From Sorex araneus (lineage: Eukaryota > Chordata > Mammalia > Eulipotyphla > Soricidae): a DNA stretch of 64,000 nucleotides. Positions 12,001 to 25,000 of this stretch are shown here, piece by piece. Under the pieces are notes generated by a model. The model was not told the DNA's origin. It worked only from the letters and a program-made list of their open reading frames with translations, and did not search any database. Position numbers and translations under genes: made by a program. The first letter of the stretch is position 1; each line of letters opens with the position of its first letter. The DNA lies in the NCBI RefSeq assembly GCF_027595985.1, contig NC_073306.1, positions 85,609,599-85,673,598 of the forward strand, in the 5' to 3' direction.

Positions 12001-15000
12001 GGCTTCTCCTGAAGGAATACCTCCATCATGGTTGAAGATGGGGTGAAAGCCTGGCGCTTTGTAAATGGGCTATGAACTGCCGAGTCATTTGAGTTTTTCA
12101 AATCTGCACAAGAAAAAACACAATGTATGCTGAGGCCAGATATACCTGTGAACCTTAAGAAGATACTTCTCTAATTTATAGTAATAAAACCCTTGACAAA
12201 TCACAATCTCATATAAACTAGTCTATAAAGACTAAATTTCATTTTTTATAAAACCACTATCAATGGATCATATTTTATTACATAGGGCCTAATCTATCAA
12301 TGCTATCACATTCTCTAAAACATCAACATAAGAACTGTAAGGTCCTAAAATTGTAGGGCCCTGTAGTATATGGCATGGAAATGCCCCAAGCATTTCCAAA
12401 GGCACTACACTTTTGAACACAGCAGTGAAATCTACAGAGAATCTAATAACAGAAGACTTCAACCATGTAAAAAGCAAAATCTGATGACAGAAATACAGCT
12501 CTAACTTTTTGTTATTTCCTAGCTTTGTGAACTGTGCCAAAATGATTACAGAAAATCAGCCAACTAGTTGATCATCTCACCACATCAGGACTCTATCAAC
12601 TACTTCTACCAACCAGACAGTAATGCTTAAAAGTTTTAAAATTTCAAGTTATTTTTGGGGGGCTGGAGAGACAGTACAGCGGGTAGGGCAAGCTCAACTT
12701 GAACATGCCCGACCCAGGTTTGATCCCTGGCATCCCACACAGTTCCCCAAGCACCACCAGTAGCAATTCTTGAGTGCAGAGCTAAGAGTTACCTCTGAGC
12801 ATCAACAGTGTGTTCCTGCCATACTGTGCCCCTCAAAATTTTTTTCAAGTCACTTTATAGCTTCCTTACCATACTGCACCAGCGATGGGGATTGTGTGGT
12901 GGAGCCCATGTCCCAAGAGGAGGTGGTGGTGGTTCCAGATTGAGAATGCTGAGCTGCCAACTGGGCCAGGGCCTGAGCAGTCTTAAATTGCTCCAAGAAC
13001 TGGGAGCCTGTGGTGCTGCCACCTTTAGCTTCACCAACATCACCAAATCCTTTCCCTAGCATGCTCACCTGTAAATAAACAGATTAGATAAGTTTATAGC
13101 CAGAAACTCTGTCAGCTACTTATGACACCTATACAAGGTGAGTCAGAACAGATCAGACAACACATTATTAGATGGAGTATAAACCAGATCCACTACAGCA
13201 AAAGCGCTGGAATTTAGATTGTCCTGGTTCAAATCCCAGGTATTCTTGGAAAAATAAGAGCAATTTTAGAAATACATCATGGGCCAGAGGATAATACAAT
13301 GGGTAGGACATTTGTTTTGCAATGGCGGACCCAGGATCAATTCCTGTCATCCCATATGGTCCCCTCTAGCACCACCAGGAGTAACCCCTGAGCATCACTG
13401 GGTATGCTCCCTCCCCTCCAAAAAAAAAAAAAGTTTTTCTACTTCTACTCTTTTAAACCTTGCTTCCTTCTAGTTTCCCTGTTCCACCAGTTCCCTGCTC
13501 TTGTGCTAATGGTCCTGCATTTAGTTCTCATCTGTAGTCCCAGTGGGGACCATATAGTGATCCTGGATTGAAAACTGTTGGTTAAAATTACTAAACTTTT
13601 TTCCTTAAAATTTCAATAGTTGTTCCCCAATTATGCATAACATATGAACATTGAGTAATTTTGTTTATGTTTGTTTCTGGGCCACATCCTCAGGGCTTAC
13701 TCCTGGCTCTGCACTCAGGAATCACTCCTCTCTCCAGCCCTTTTTTTCCCCTTGAAGCCGTTAATTCCTTGCACATTTGTAAACAGCAGTTCTCACTTGG
13801 CAGTTATACACTGCAGTTGAGGTGTTAGTATGTATCTGTCTGAAATATGGCCAGAAATCACTTGCAGTACCAGGGATCACACTCTGCATGTGGCAGCATT
13901 GGGAATTGAACTCTCAATCTTATGCTTGTTTGTCTAAGGCAAGCATTCTATACCACTGAACTAATCCTCTGGGAACAACACTCACCTTCTTCCCTTTCAC
14001 CTTTTATATATGGCAGAGTATGAATAAAAATCTATTTTAAAACAACAGCTAAAAATTGATCAATCAGGGGGCTGGAGCAATAGCACAGCGGGTAGGGCAT
14101 TTGCCTTGCACGCGGCCGACCTGGGTTCGATTCCCAGCATCCCATATGGTCCCCTGAGCACCGCCAGGGGTAATTCCTGAGTGCAGAGCCAGGAGCAACC
14201 CCTGTGCATCGCCGGGTGTGACCCAAAAAGCAAAAAAAAAAAAAAAAAAAAAATCAATCAATTGAGGTTTACCAAGTATTTCGATTATTGGTTTTTGAGT
14301 CATACCTAGCAGTGCTCAAGGCTTATACCTGACTCTGCACTCAGGAATCACTTCTGGTGGGCTCAGGGGACCATGTAAGAGTGCCACAGATCAAACCAGA
14401 GTCAAACCCATGGGAGGTCAAGCTCCTTATTACTCTTTGTACTACCTCTTTGGCCCCGCTCAGCATTTTCATAGTTAAAATAATTACTAAAAGACCGAGA
14501 GATATATGGGAATGTGCCTTACAGACGGAGAACCCTGGTTGTAATCACAATACTACATATAAACCTAAACACGGAGCCAGTAGTAAGCCTTGAGTACTTA
14601 CCATCAGATGTGGTCCAAAACAAAGCCACAAACACATACACTTACACACACACAAAAGGTCAAAAAATCCCTCCAAAAAACAAACAAATAAAAACCCATT
14701 ATACTATATGCACTACACGGTCTCTTATGTCTCGAGTATACTTCTACCAAAACCCAAACAGATCAAGAAAAGTGGAAAGGAAAAATAAGACAAACAGGGG
14801 CCAGAGCGTTCAATGAGCTGAGGGCACAATTGGCATGAAGAAAGCCTAGGTTAAATCCTTGACACTCCATAATTCCTACCCCACAAGCACAGAATAGAGT
14901 AGCCCTGATTTCCTCCACATATGGCCCAGAAAACTAACAAAAAAAATGTAATTTTTAGAATTTACTAACCATAGTAATGACTGATTCTTACATTATCTGT

Positions 15001-18000
15001 TTAGCTTAAATATTTCCTAGCCAATTTTTTTATGTTCTGAATTAAGAAGTAACATATTATTAATACCATTACTGTTAATAATTACAGAATTTTGGGTTTC
15101 TAAAGGCCTATCAAGCATTCTTATTTCATTTTACAGAGAAAGGGAGAAATAAACTATTAAGCAGGTTTAAAAAGATCCTATGTGGCACCACAATGATAGG
15201 AAATTTGGCTTGCACAAGTTGACCTGGTTCGATCCCAGGATCCCCATATGGTCCCTCGAGCACAGCCAGGAATGATTCCTGAGTATAGTGCCAGGAGTAA
15301 CCCTTCCACACCGCCAGATATGACACACACACACACACACAAAAAAAAAAAACCCAAAAAGGACAAAAATATACCCTAAGTTTTTAGAAGCCTTTGTCTA
15401 GAAATATTTTATATAAATATATATGGCAATTCTAATGCATCAGTGAAGAAGGAATTACTACAACCTCATATCAAACTTTAATTAGGACTGTGCAAAAGTT
15501 TTAATGTCACTGATTTTCATTTTACAAGATATAGCAATGTTCAGCACAATAAATAGTTATTAAAGAATGATAATATAAACCAGGGAGTAGGACCTGAGGT
15601 AGAACACATGCCTTGCATGTTTGAGGCTTTGGTTTTGATCCCTGATAACATACGAAGTTAACTCATTTTTTTTTTTTTTTTTGCTTTTTGGGTCACACCT
15701 GGCGATGCACAGGGGTTACTCCTGGCTCTGCACTCAGGAATTACCCCTGGCTGTGCTCAGGGGACCATATGGGATGCTGGGATTTGAACCCGGGTCGGCC
15801 GCGTGCAAGGCAAACGCCCTACCCGCTGTGCTATCTCTCCAGCCCCAGTTAACTCATTTTTAATATCTGGCCTTTCTAAAGCGAAGTCCTTTCCTAGAGC
15901 TATTCCCAACATTCAACTTACTCAATAAGTCTATACACAATGCTACTTAATAGGCAAAAAAAAAATAGCTTTCCCCTATTCCAATACTATATGACACTTG
16001 TGGAAGGAATCACAGGTATTGACGTGTTAGGTTATAAGGAAGTTTAATGACAATATACAATGTTTCCTACTTACCATATTGTGGTGAGAAAATGTGTTCC
16101 CTGAAGCAGGCTGAGATATGGCACTCTGCTTCGAATTACTGAACACCAAAGGTTGGGCAAGAGAAGGAGCCTGAGATGGATCCAGATTAGATGAATCATT
16201 CTCCATAGAAGATGGTGACTTTCCCAAAAGAACAGCAAGGTCAATTCTATGTGGGGAAGAGACAGGATCTTGATGAATTATCGGAACATTCCCCAAATTA
16301 TCATTAGATTTCAAAGAGGTCACTCCATCAAAATACAAAGCCATAAAAAAAAAAAAAGCAAAGCCATGACATGCTTCATTTGCCAAAATCAGTTATGCTT
16401 AAAAGGTACTATAATATCTACCTGTCTTCTGATGATATTGCTAATGTAGTAATCTCAAATATTTAAACAAAATTAATTTAATGAAAAGTCAAATGAGGTT
16501 TTTTTTTTTGCTTTTTGGGTCACACCTGGCGATGCACAGGAGTTACTCCTGGCTCACGCACTCAGGAATCACTCCTGGCAGTGCTCAGGGGACCACATGG
16601 GATGCTGAGAATCGAACCCGGGTAGGCAAATGCCCTACCTGCTATGCTATCGCTCCAGCCCCTCAGATGAGTTTTAATATGGCAGCTTGAAATGAAGTAA
16701 AAATGTAAAACTGGGGATCACTAGGACCCAAGAGCTAGTCCCAGCGGCTGAAGTACATGCTTTGCCTGCAAAACTGCATGACTCTCCTTGCATTTCACCC
16801 CTGACACCACTATAGCTAGCAGCAAAAATTAGATTTGGCCCCACAACAAATTTTATAAGATACATGCACAAATTTTGGGACCACAGATCGTTTAGAGCTA
16901 CAACAATTTTTTTTTCTGGGTTTTTGGGTCACACCCAGCGATGCACAGGGATTACTCCTGGATCATGCACTCAGTAATTACTCCTGGCGATGCTCGAGGG
17001 ACCAATATGAGATGCTGGGAATCGAACCAGGGTTTGATTTGCCACAGCAAGGCAAACGCCCTACCTGCTGTGCTATCTCTCCAGCCCCTACAACAAATGT
17101 TTTAACTATATGACAATGGGCTTGATCCCTGGCACCCTACCCCCTTACCTCCCCCAAAAAATGATCCACAATTTTTTTTAGTTGATTCATCATGAAAATC
17201 AATTTTTAGTTACAAGCTTTTGATCCACAATTTTTTCTACTCAATTTTATGTTTTGATTTTTGGGTCATACTTTGTGGTGCTCGGTGGTGACTGCCAACA
17301 GTGCTTAGGGAACACAGGCCTCCTGTATGCAAAGTTAGTATGCTATCTTTCTGTTCCTATCTATGATTTTAACCAATGGGGCTGGAGAGATAGTACAGTG
17401 GGTTTACAACCAATATGGGTTCAACCCCAGGCACCATATATGGTTCCCTGAGTACTGCCAGGAGAGATTCTTGAGTATAGAGGCAGAAATAAGCCTTGAC
17501 CACTACAGGTTGTGGCCCGAAGACAAACAACAAAAAAGAAGACACCTGAGAGATAGCTCAGGCCAGGGCTTGATTCTGGACACCTTTAAGAGTGATTCCT
17601 GAGGATTCCTGAGTACACTCAGGACTAAGCCTGAGAACCTTTAGGTACACCATCCACCCACCGCCCCCCATTAACAAAATGCCTGTCATTAACAACATTT
17701 AAAACATTAAACCACATTGGAGAGGGGCTGGAGCAATAGCACAGCGGGTAGGGCATTTGCCTTGCATGCGGCCAGCCTGGGTTCGATTCCCGGCATCCCA
17801 TATGGTCCCCTGAGCACCGCCAGGGGTGATTCCTGAGTGCAGAGCCAGGAGTAACCTCTGTGCATTGCCGGGTGTGACCCAAAAAGCAAAAAAAAAAAAA
17901 GAAAAAAAAAAAAAGAACACATTTGAGAACACTGAAAGCTTCAAGTGGTTTTGAAACAGAAGAATGTAGTACAATAAACCTATGTGAGATAGGGCCCAAG

Positions 18001-19019
18001 ACATAGCTTGTCTTGCATGCAGCTAACCCATTTTTCATTCCAGCACCGCATGGTTCCCCAGCCCTAGCCCCTTCCCCAAACACGAAGCTGGGCATAGCCT
18101 CCAAGCACTACCAGCTATGGCCTAAAAAAACCCAAAATATATCTAGATGTATGTGGAATTTGCCCCTCAGTTCTTGGCACAAAGCACTTGTAGCCCTTAC
18201 TGTTTTCCTGGGTAGGATAGGAGACAGCTCAATGAGCTGGAACTATGTTTTGCATGCAGGAGGCCTTGGGTTTAATCCCTGGCACCACATGGTCCACTGT
18301 GCACTGCCGGAAGCAACCCCCCACCACCTCCACACATGCCCAGCACTTTACCCCCAACACCTTCTAACTGTAATTTTTTTTTTTTTTTGCTTTTTGGGTC
18401 ACACCTGGCAATGTACAGGGGTTACTCCTGAATAAGGAATCACTCAAGAATCAACCCTGGCAAAAAAAAAAAAAAAAGAATCAACCCTGGCGGTGCTCAG
18501 ACGACCATATGGGATACTGGGAATCGAACCCGGGTCGGCCCCATGCAAGGCACACGCCCTACCCACTGTACTATTGCTCCAGCCCCTATAATTCATGCTA
18601 GTGTTATTACCCAGAAACACCAAGAATCTAGTTAGAGGGTTGTAACTTCCGTTCCACCATAAAATCTCACCCATTACTTCCAGGAATCAATGACTTATCT
18701 ATCATGCCTATGTAACAGTGCTTTAATATAAACTAAAACAATGCAATTCAGTGAGCCTGTAGGCCAATAAACAATGCGCCATGAGGACAACACAGAAGGC
18801 ACAGAAACTCTGGACCTAACCCACATATTCCTTTTAAGATTCAAATATCCAGGGCTTGGGGGCTGGAGAGATAGCACAGCGGGTAGGGCGTTTGCCTTGC
18901 ACGCGGCCGACCCGGGTTCAAATCCCAGCATCCCATATGGTCCCCTGAGCACGGCCAGGGGTAATTCCTGAGTGCAGAGCCAGGAGTAACCCCTGTGCAT
19001 CGCCAGGTGTGACCCAAAA

Positions 19020-19066
<47 letters not shown>

Positions 19067-22000
19067 AAACAAAAAAAAAAAATATCCAGGGCTGGAGAAC
19101 AAGCTTTGCATGCATAAGCCCAGGATTTGATACCTGGCACAAGTTCTCCTAAGCACTGTCAGGAATGACAGAGCCCTCCCCAAAAGAGTAAAAAGACATA
19201 ATATAAAAATAAATTAAAAGAAAAATCTAGTAATAATAAATTCCAGATAACTTACCTTTTGTATGCATTTCTTACATATGATTGTTCTAGATATTACAAT
19301 ATAACAATAAAAGTACAATTTCCCAGACTTCAGTGGATTATTCTACAAATTTATCAAACCTGAGAACTTCCAGATTTGTTTTTTTTTTTTGGTTTTTGGG
19401 TCACACCTGGCGATGCACAGGGGCTACTCCTGGCTCTGCACTAAGGAATTACTCCTGGCGGTGCTCAGGGGACCATATGGGACGCTGGGATTGGAACCCG
19501 GGTCGGCCGCATGCAAGGCAAACGCCCTACCCGCTATGCTATCACTCCAGCCCCCCCCCTTTTTTTTTTGGGAGAACTTCCAGATTTGTAGTTTTGCAGA
19601 AGAAGGCAGACTTAGTACCCATTTTCTCTGAAGTAGGGGCAGTATTGTGGGAATGAGCAGTCAATTTAGGTGTATATGACATTCGCCGAAAGTTAAGATA
19701 AGCAATGTCATGCTAGGTTTTAATCAGTGATGAACTTGACAAGGTGTAATTAAAGGGACAGAATTTGGGCACAGAACCAAAGACACTGTACTTTTTGTAT
19801 TATAAGCTCTAGCGGTGCTCAACACCCGGCTCTGCACTCAGGGATCACCCCAGACAGGCTTGGAGGACCACATGGGTGCCAAGAATCAAACTGGGTTAGG
19901 TACATGCAAGGTAAATAAATACCTTACTGTCTGTACAATCTCTCTGGCCCCAGAACCAGTATCACCTCTTATAAACCTATCAATCTATTATTATTTGGTT
20001 ATCATTATTATAACATCATAGGACCTTTGAAAGTCTAGTGCCATTTCATAATAGCTATCTCAGCTGATCCTTTTGGGAAAGATACTAAATTTTACCACAA
20101 CACACTTGCCTCTGACCAGCAGTGATTGTCACGTTCTCCGCAGGCAGAGGCACTGAAGACACATTAGAGGCAGTGAAGATCTTGGTCTCAGAAAGCTGGA
20201 AAACAGAGTGGTTAGTCACTCCTGGTGTTAGGTGTGCTACCAATCAGAAACCTGATATAGGTAAGGGGAATTCAAACTCAAGAAAGGAAGGAAACTCTGA
20301 GAAGAGAGAACTACCCTGAGGAATCCTATATGGATTAATCATCAAAAGCCCTTTCGGTATGATTCAATGGTTTGAGCAAAGAGAGGGGGAGATCAAGGAA
20401 CACAGTAAAATTCAGGAGTCATGTCATATATGCAAGGAGGTTAATATTCATGCCAGACAGCAAGAGAAGGAAAAAACTCCTTTGTATTTTCCCACTACAG
20501 CTCCCAACTCTCACCTCTACTGAAACCATATTTTATCTTTCACTATTCCCCTCAAAGAAAAGATCACAATCATGAAGAAAAAAAATTAAATTTTAGCTTT
20601 AGAGCAGAAAAGACCCAAGAACCAGTGAGATGGTCTTGCAAAGACAGTTTTAATTATGTGCAATTTTTTCCTTAATACTGACTTTATTACATCTATTCTC
20701 TTCATTATAAGACACCAAAAATAGACAAACAATTGTAGGGAATAAATTGGTACACAAGTCAAACTAATGTGTTTTTTTTTTTTACATTTTCACTTTTTGA
20801 TTAAAATCTTTTAGAAACAGGGAATCCAATCCCAACAAATGCATCAGAAAGTAGCACACAAGCCAAATCTTAAGACAGTATTCACAAGGCAGTCTAGTTT
20901 AGTTACAGTTGAAAACAATCACCCACTGGTGATGCATCTCTAAGTTTAAATATTTAGGCCTGACAATGAAAACACTTTTGACAGATCAATTCCTCTGGTC
21001 ATAAAAGCTGTCTTGCCTGAACAAGTATAAGAAAGGAACTTGAAATGTTACAATGGTGGTTCATCCATCGTCAATAATCATAATTCTCAACAAAAGCTTG
21101 ACTGGGACAGAAATCTTTTACGCAGAGTGAATTCAGAGCACCTGTTTATTATGTTCCTGTCTAAGAGATGTCAAACTGAAAGAAAGCAAATTCTACAAAT
21201 TCATCTAATTAAAATGCAGGTCTTCAAATAAAAAGTTCCAGAGCCAACCAGGATTGTAAACTTTAGGACTTGCTACTGTAACTCTGAATTTGTATCAACC
21301 TCTAGACCAATTACAGGACCATGCACTGATATTTAAATAGCAATCAATTAACTAAAACTTGTTCCAAGTAGAGTCCTGTGCTATCATCATTTACTACTTG
21401 GTGTACTACCTGCCTAATTCCATTTCTGGTGTTCTACCCAACCACCATCTCTTCCTGGGATAAATCGGACAATCAGATATTGGACTTACACAAGTGCACT
21501 TGCCCTTTCCATAGTCTGGTTCCACAGAGTCCTGTTCATGCCCAGTCTCCTTCATATAACATAGTGAAATGTTCTGGCTCAGAACACTATTTTGGATGTA
21601 AAAGTTTTGGGTCAGAAACTTAGGGATGAATTTTGAGGGGTAGAAACATATCCATTTTCTATCCCTAAACACCACTTAGGGATAGAAGGCACTAACAAGG
21701 AATGACCTGAGAATACCTACATCTTCATTCCAATCCTCAGTTCCCCACTCCTCTGTTGCAGTCCTCCATGCACCTGGGAATAAAGGAAAAATAGAAGGTA
21801 ATTTTAACTGCCAGTACAAAGTACATGCAGAAGACACTAAAGTATTAATACATCTGGCAACCAAAAGTGTGACCAAAATTTAGTAAGCAGAAGGATCTCT
21901 TGGGAGTCAGGAGAAGGAAAACTACCTTAGAGCGCTAGGATTTTAAAAAGACTTCACAGATAGTTTGTGTATGCTACATAGTTCTAACACAAAAGAGCAA

Positions 22001-25000
22001 AGAAGCAAGAAAATGTGAGACCCCAACCAACAAACTCAAAGCTGTACACAACTTTTTAAGGCTGTGAATCCTGATTTAGTGGCCAATTCAGTGAACTAGC
22101 AGCAGCAAATTTAAGCCAGAACATGCAGACTACACCATGTATTTGTTTAAGACAAGCAGTCTAAAAGAAAGATGGCAGCAGTGATACAATGATCATTATG
22201 AGAAAGTAAAAGAGAAGTGACAAGACTGAAACTCAAATTGAGAGCACAGACAATGATCTGCTATTGAAACTAAAAAATGTATACCTTTTAAGTATCTTAC
22301 TGGTTTACCTATAAGAATATCCCCTGTAGATCAGCTATTTGCAGAAAATAGTGGATGAGACAAAAAAAAAAAAAATCAAGTGTGTGTGATACTTACTTTC
22401 TTAAACTTAAATAATATCCAATATGAAAGAAATCTAAATGCTGGGGCTGGAGTGATAGCACAGCGGGGAGGGCATTTGCCTTGCATGCGGCTGACCCAGG
22501 CTCGATTCCCAGCATCCCATATGGTCACCTGAGCAACTCCAGGGGTAATTCCTGAGTGCAGAGCCAGGAATGACCCCTGTGCATTGCCTGGTGTGACCCA
22601 AAAAGAAAAAAAGAAAGAAAGAAATCTAAATGCCAAGGTCATGGTAGATAGGTGTACACTCTTCTCATGAAAAAAAAAAATAATTGGAAGATAACTTCTG
22701 TAATATATCCATAAACATTCAATCTTCCACATTCCCCTTATTTTGCTTCATGCATAGATGTTCCTAGAAAGGGAAACTGTCCATCCTTACAGAATTTAGA
22801 AAGTTTGTATGAGACCCTGGATTTTCTCTTAAACCCAAGAATCACGGTAAAAATTAAGAGCCTATCTACAGAAAACAAGAGTACTGCTTCTTCTCTAGAA
22901 CAGTTATACTAAATAATTCTTAAGGCCTTCTCTTTAAAGAATTTCTAGTAATAAAAACCTACCTATGTATTTTTCATTGTCTGTGATAATCTTTTAACAT
23001 TTAATAATAAAATATTTTACTTTCTAAAAAAAGTTCATTGCAACGACTTCCCCAGACTATGTTTACAATATAGCAGAAAAATTGCAAACCACTTAATGAC
23101 ATTTTTCTTTCAAATCAAATATTAAGTCTAATCTTAGCCTACTCATGTTGGAAACCAATCTTCCCCTCTCCAATGATAATGTTCTTCCCCATGGATATGT
23201 ATCCTATTCCGATATTTAGGAACTGAGTATATGAGAGAATACACACAATCCTAAAGTTTGATTGAAGTGTCCTTAGAAGTTGTCTAATCTAGACTCTTGA
23301 CGTAAGAATTTCTTTCTGCATTCTGATGACTGCAATTGGGATGGAAAGAATGCAGGAACCTTGATATGATTATGGCTATATAAGAGTAGGAAGCAGGCAG
23401 GACTAACATTGAGGAAGCATTAAGGAATACAGACTGAAAGTACTCTGAACAGTATCAGGGTTTCCTACTAATAGCAGAAAGCGGAGTCCAATGTTAATAT
23501 CCAGTAAGTGAACACAGTTTTAAAGAAGAAAAACACAGGCATAGAAAAGAAAAAGGCACAAAGAGGAAAAAGCATGAAGACAAAAATGACATATCCACAG
23601 ATATTTCAGTTCATAAAAATCTATAAAAAATATCCGGGGCAGTTAGGCGCCTGGATGTATCATACCAGGAGCAGTCTCAAATTTTCGGGGATAATTTGAC
23701 CCCTCAACCCCAATGAAATCAAGTCCTGAAACAAAAAAAAAAGAAAAGAAAAAACAACCAGTGAAATTTTGCTTGTGAATGAGAATGTTTGCCCCCAATA
23801 CACAATTCCCACTGTACCTGTGGATATTTTAAGGGTAGGCTTGAATTTCTTTTTAAATTAAAAAGGGAACTTGAAGGTCACTATCATGAAAACACAAAAA
23901 GAGATCATGCATGAAGGTAAGTTTATATTGTGAAATTAACAATGATGGGAATGCATGAAGCTCTACCCAACACGTTTTGCACTAAAATACGACAACAGCA
24001 GCATCATATAAACTCCTTCGGTCACATATCACAAATTTGTGATTCCAATCTCCCAAATTTTCTAATCTCTGCTTGTTAGAAACTCCTTCCCTGTCTTTCC
24101 AACCAAACTCTTGAAAATAGCAAAGACTTGCAGTTTAGAAATGGGAGGACACTGTGGATTTCTACCTGTAACTAAAAACAATTCCCGTAACTTCTAACAT
24201 CCTTTGTCAATAAAAAGCAAAAAATGAAAAACTAAAAGCCTCAAAGTACTACCTTTTATTAGTAGAAGTCATCAAGAGATAAAGAGTCATTATAATGGCT
24301 CTAAAGTAAAAGTTTAAATAGAAAAAAGCATTTCACGGCCAAATGGTTAAGGGACTACAAGTGATTTATCTAGTGAATAAGTCAACTGTAGCCTCCACCA
24401 ATAGGGAATTCTGTATTCAAAATGAGTTTGTAAGTGTGTGAGGTTAAGGTTCAATGGCATGCTTTCCTTGGTTTCAATCCCTATCAAGCAAACATGTAAG
24501 AACTGAGGTGTGCAGTATCTTGTGGGAAACAGACTCAAGAAATTGTTTGTGGCTAAGACCTTAGAAAGACACAGAGATAGATTACTGATGGTCTTTGTAA
24601 GGTAGCAAGACAAATGCAAATAGGGAAGGAGTCAAGGAGCCTACTTCATGCTCTACTATTAACTCACCCCCCACACACACACCTAAAGGGTTAAAAAGAA
24701 AAAAAAAAAAAGCTTCAGGCTCTCCATGTACTGACTACCAGAAAAAGTAACTGATTGGGAATGAGTATTCTAAAACCTAGAGGCTAAAAACTATCTTTTC
24801 TCTCAAACATATGTTGCCATATATTTCAATCCAACATATATATCCTTAAATATATGGAACCTATCCAGGACACAAAAAAGTCAGCTAACAAAACAATCTT
24901 ATTTAAATCTTGTAATACTCTATTCCACCCAAAAGACTGTCCAAAGAGTTTAAAAAAAAAAAGTAGAGATTTTCTTCCTACTTACACTGAGATTTCTGAA

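Noticed and set aside
15681-15863. Recurring ORFs of the type MHRGYSWLCTQELPLAVLRG seen at dozens of places
   Set aside because: They are translations of the SINE itself in one reading frame, and the family is tRNA-derived and non-coding.
16027-16386. 119-codon minus-strand ORF as an independent gene
   Set aside because: Only 16075-16246 is coding, as UBAP2L exon 11; both ends run into intron past clear splice sites.
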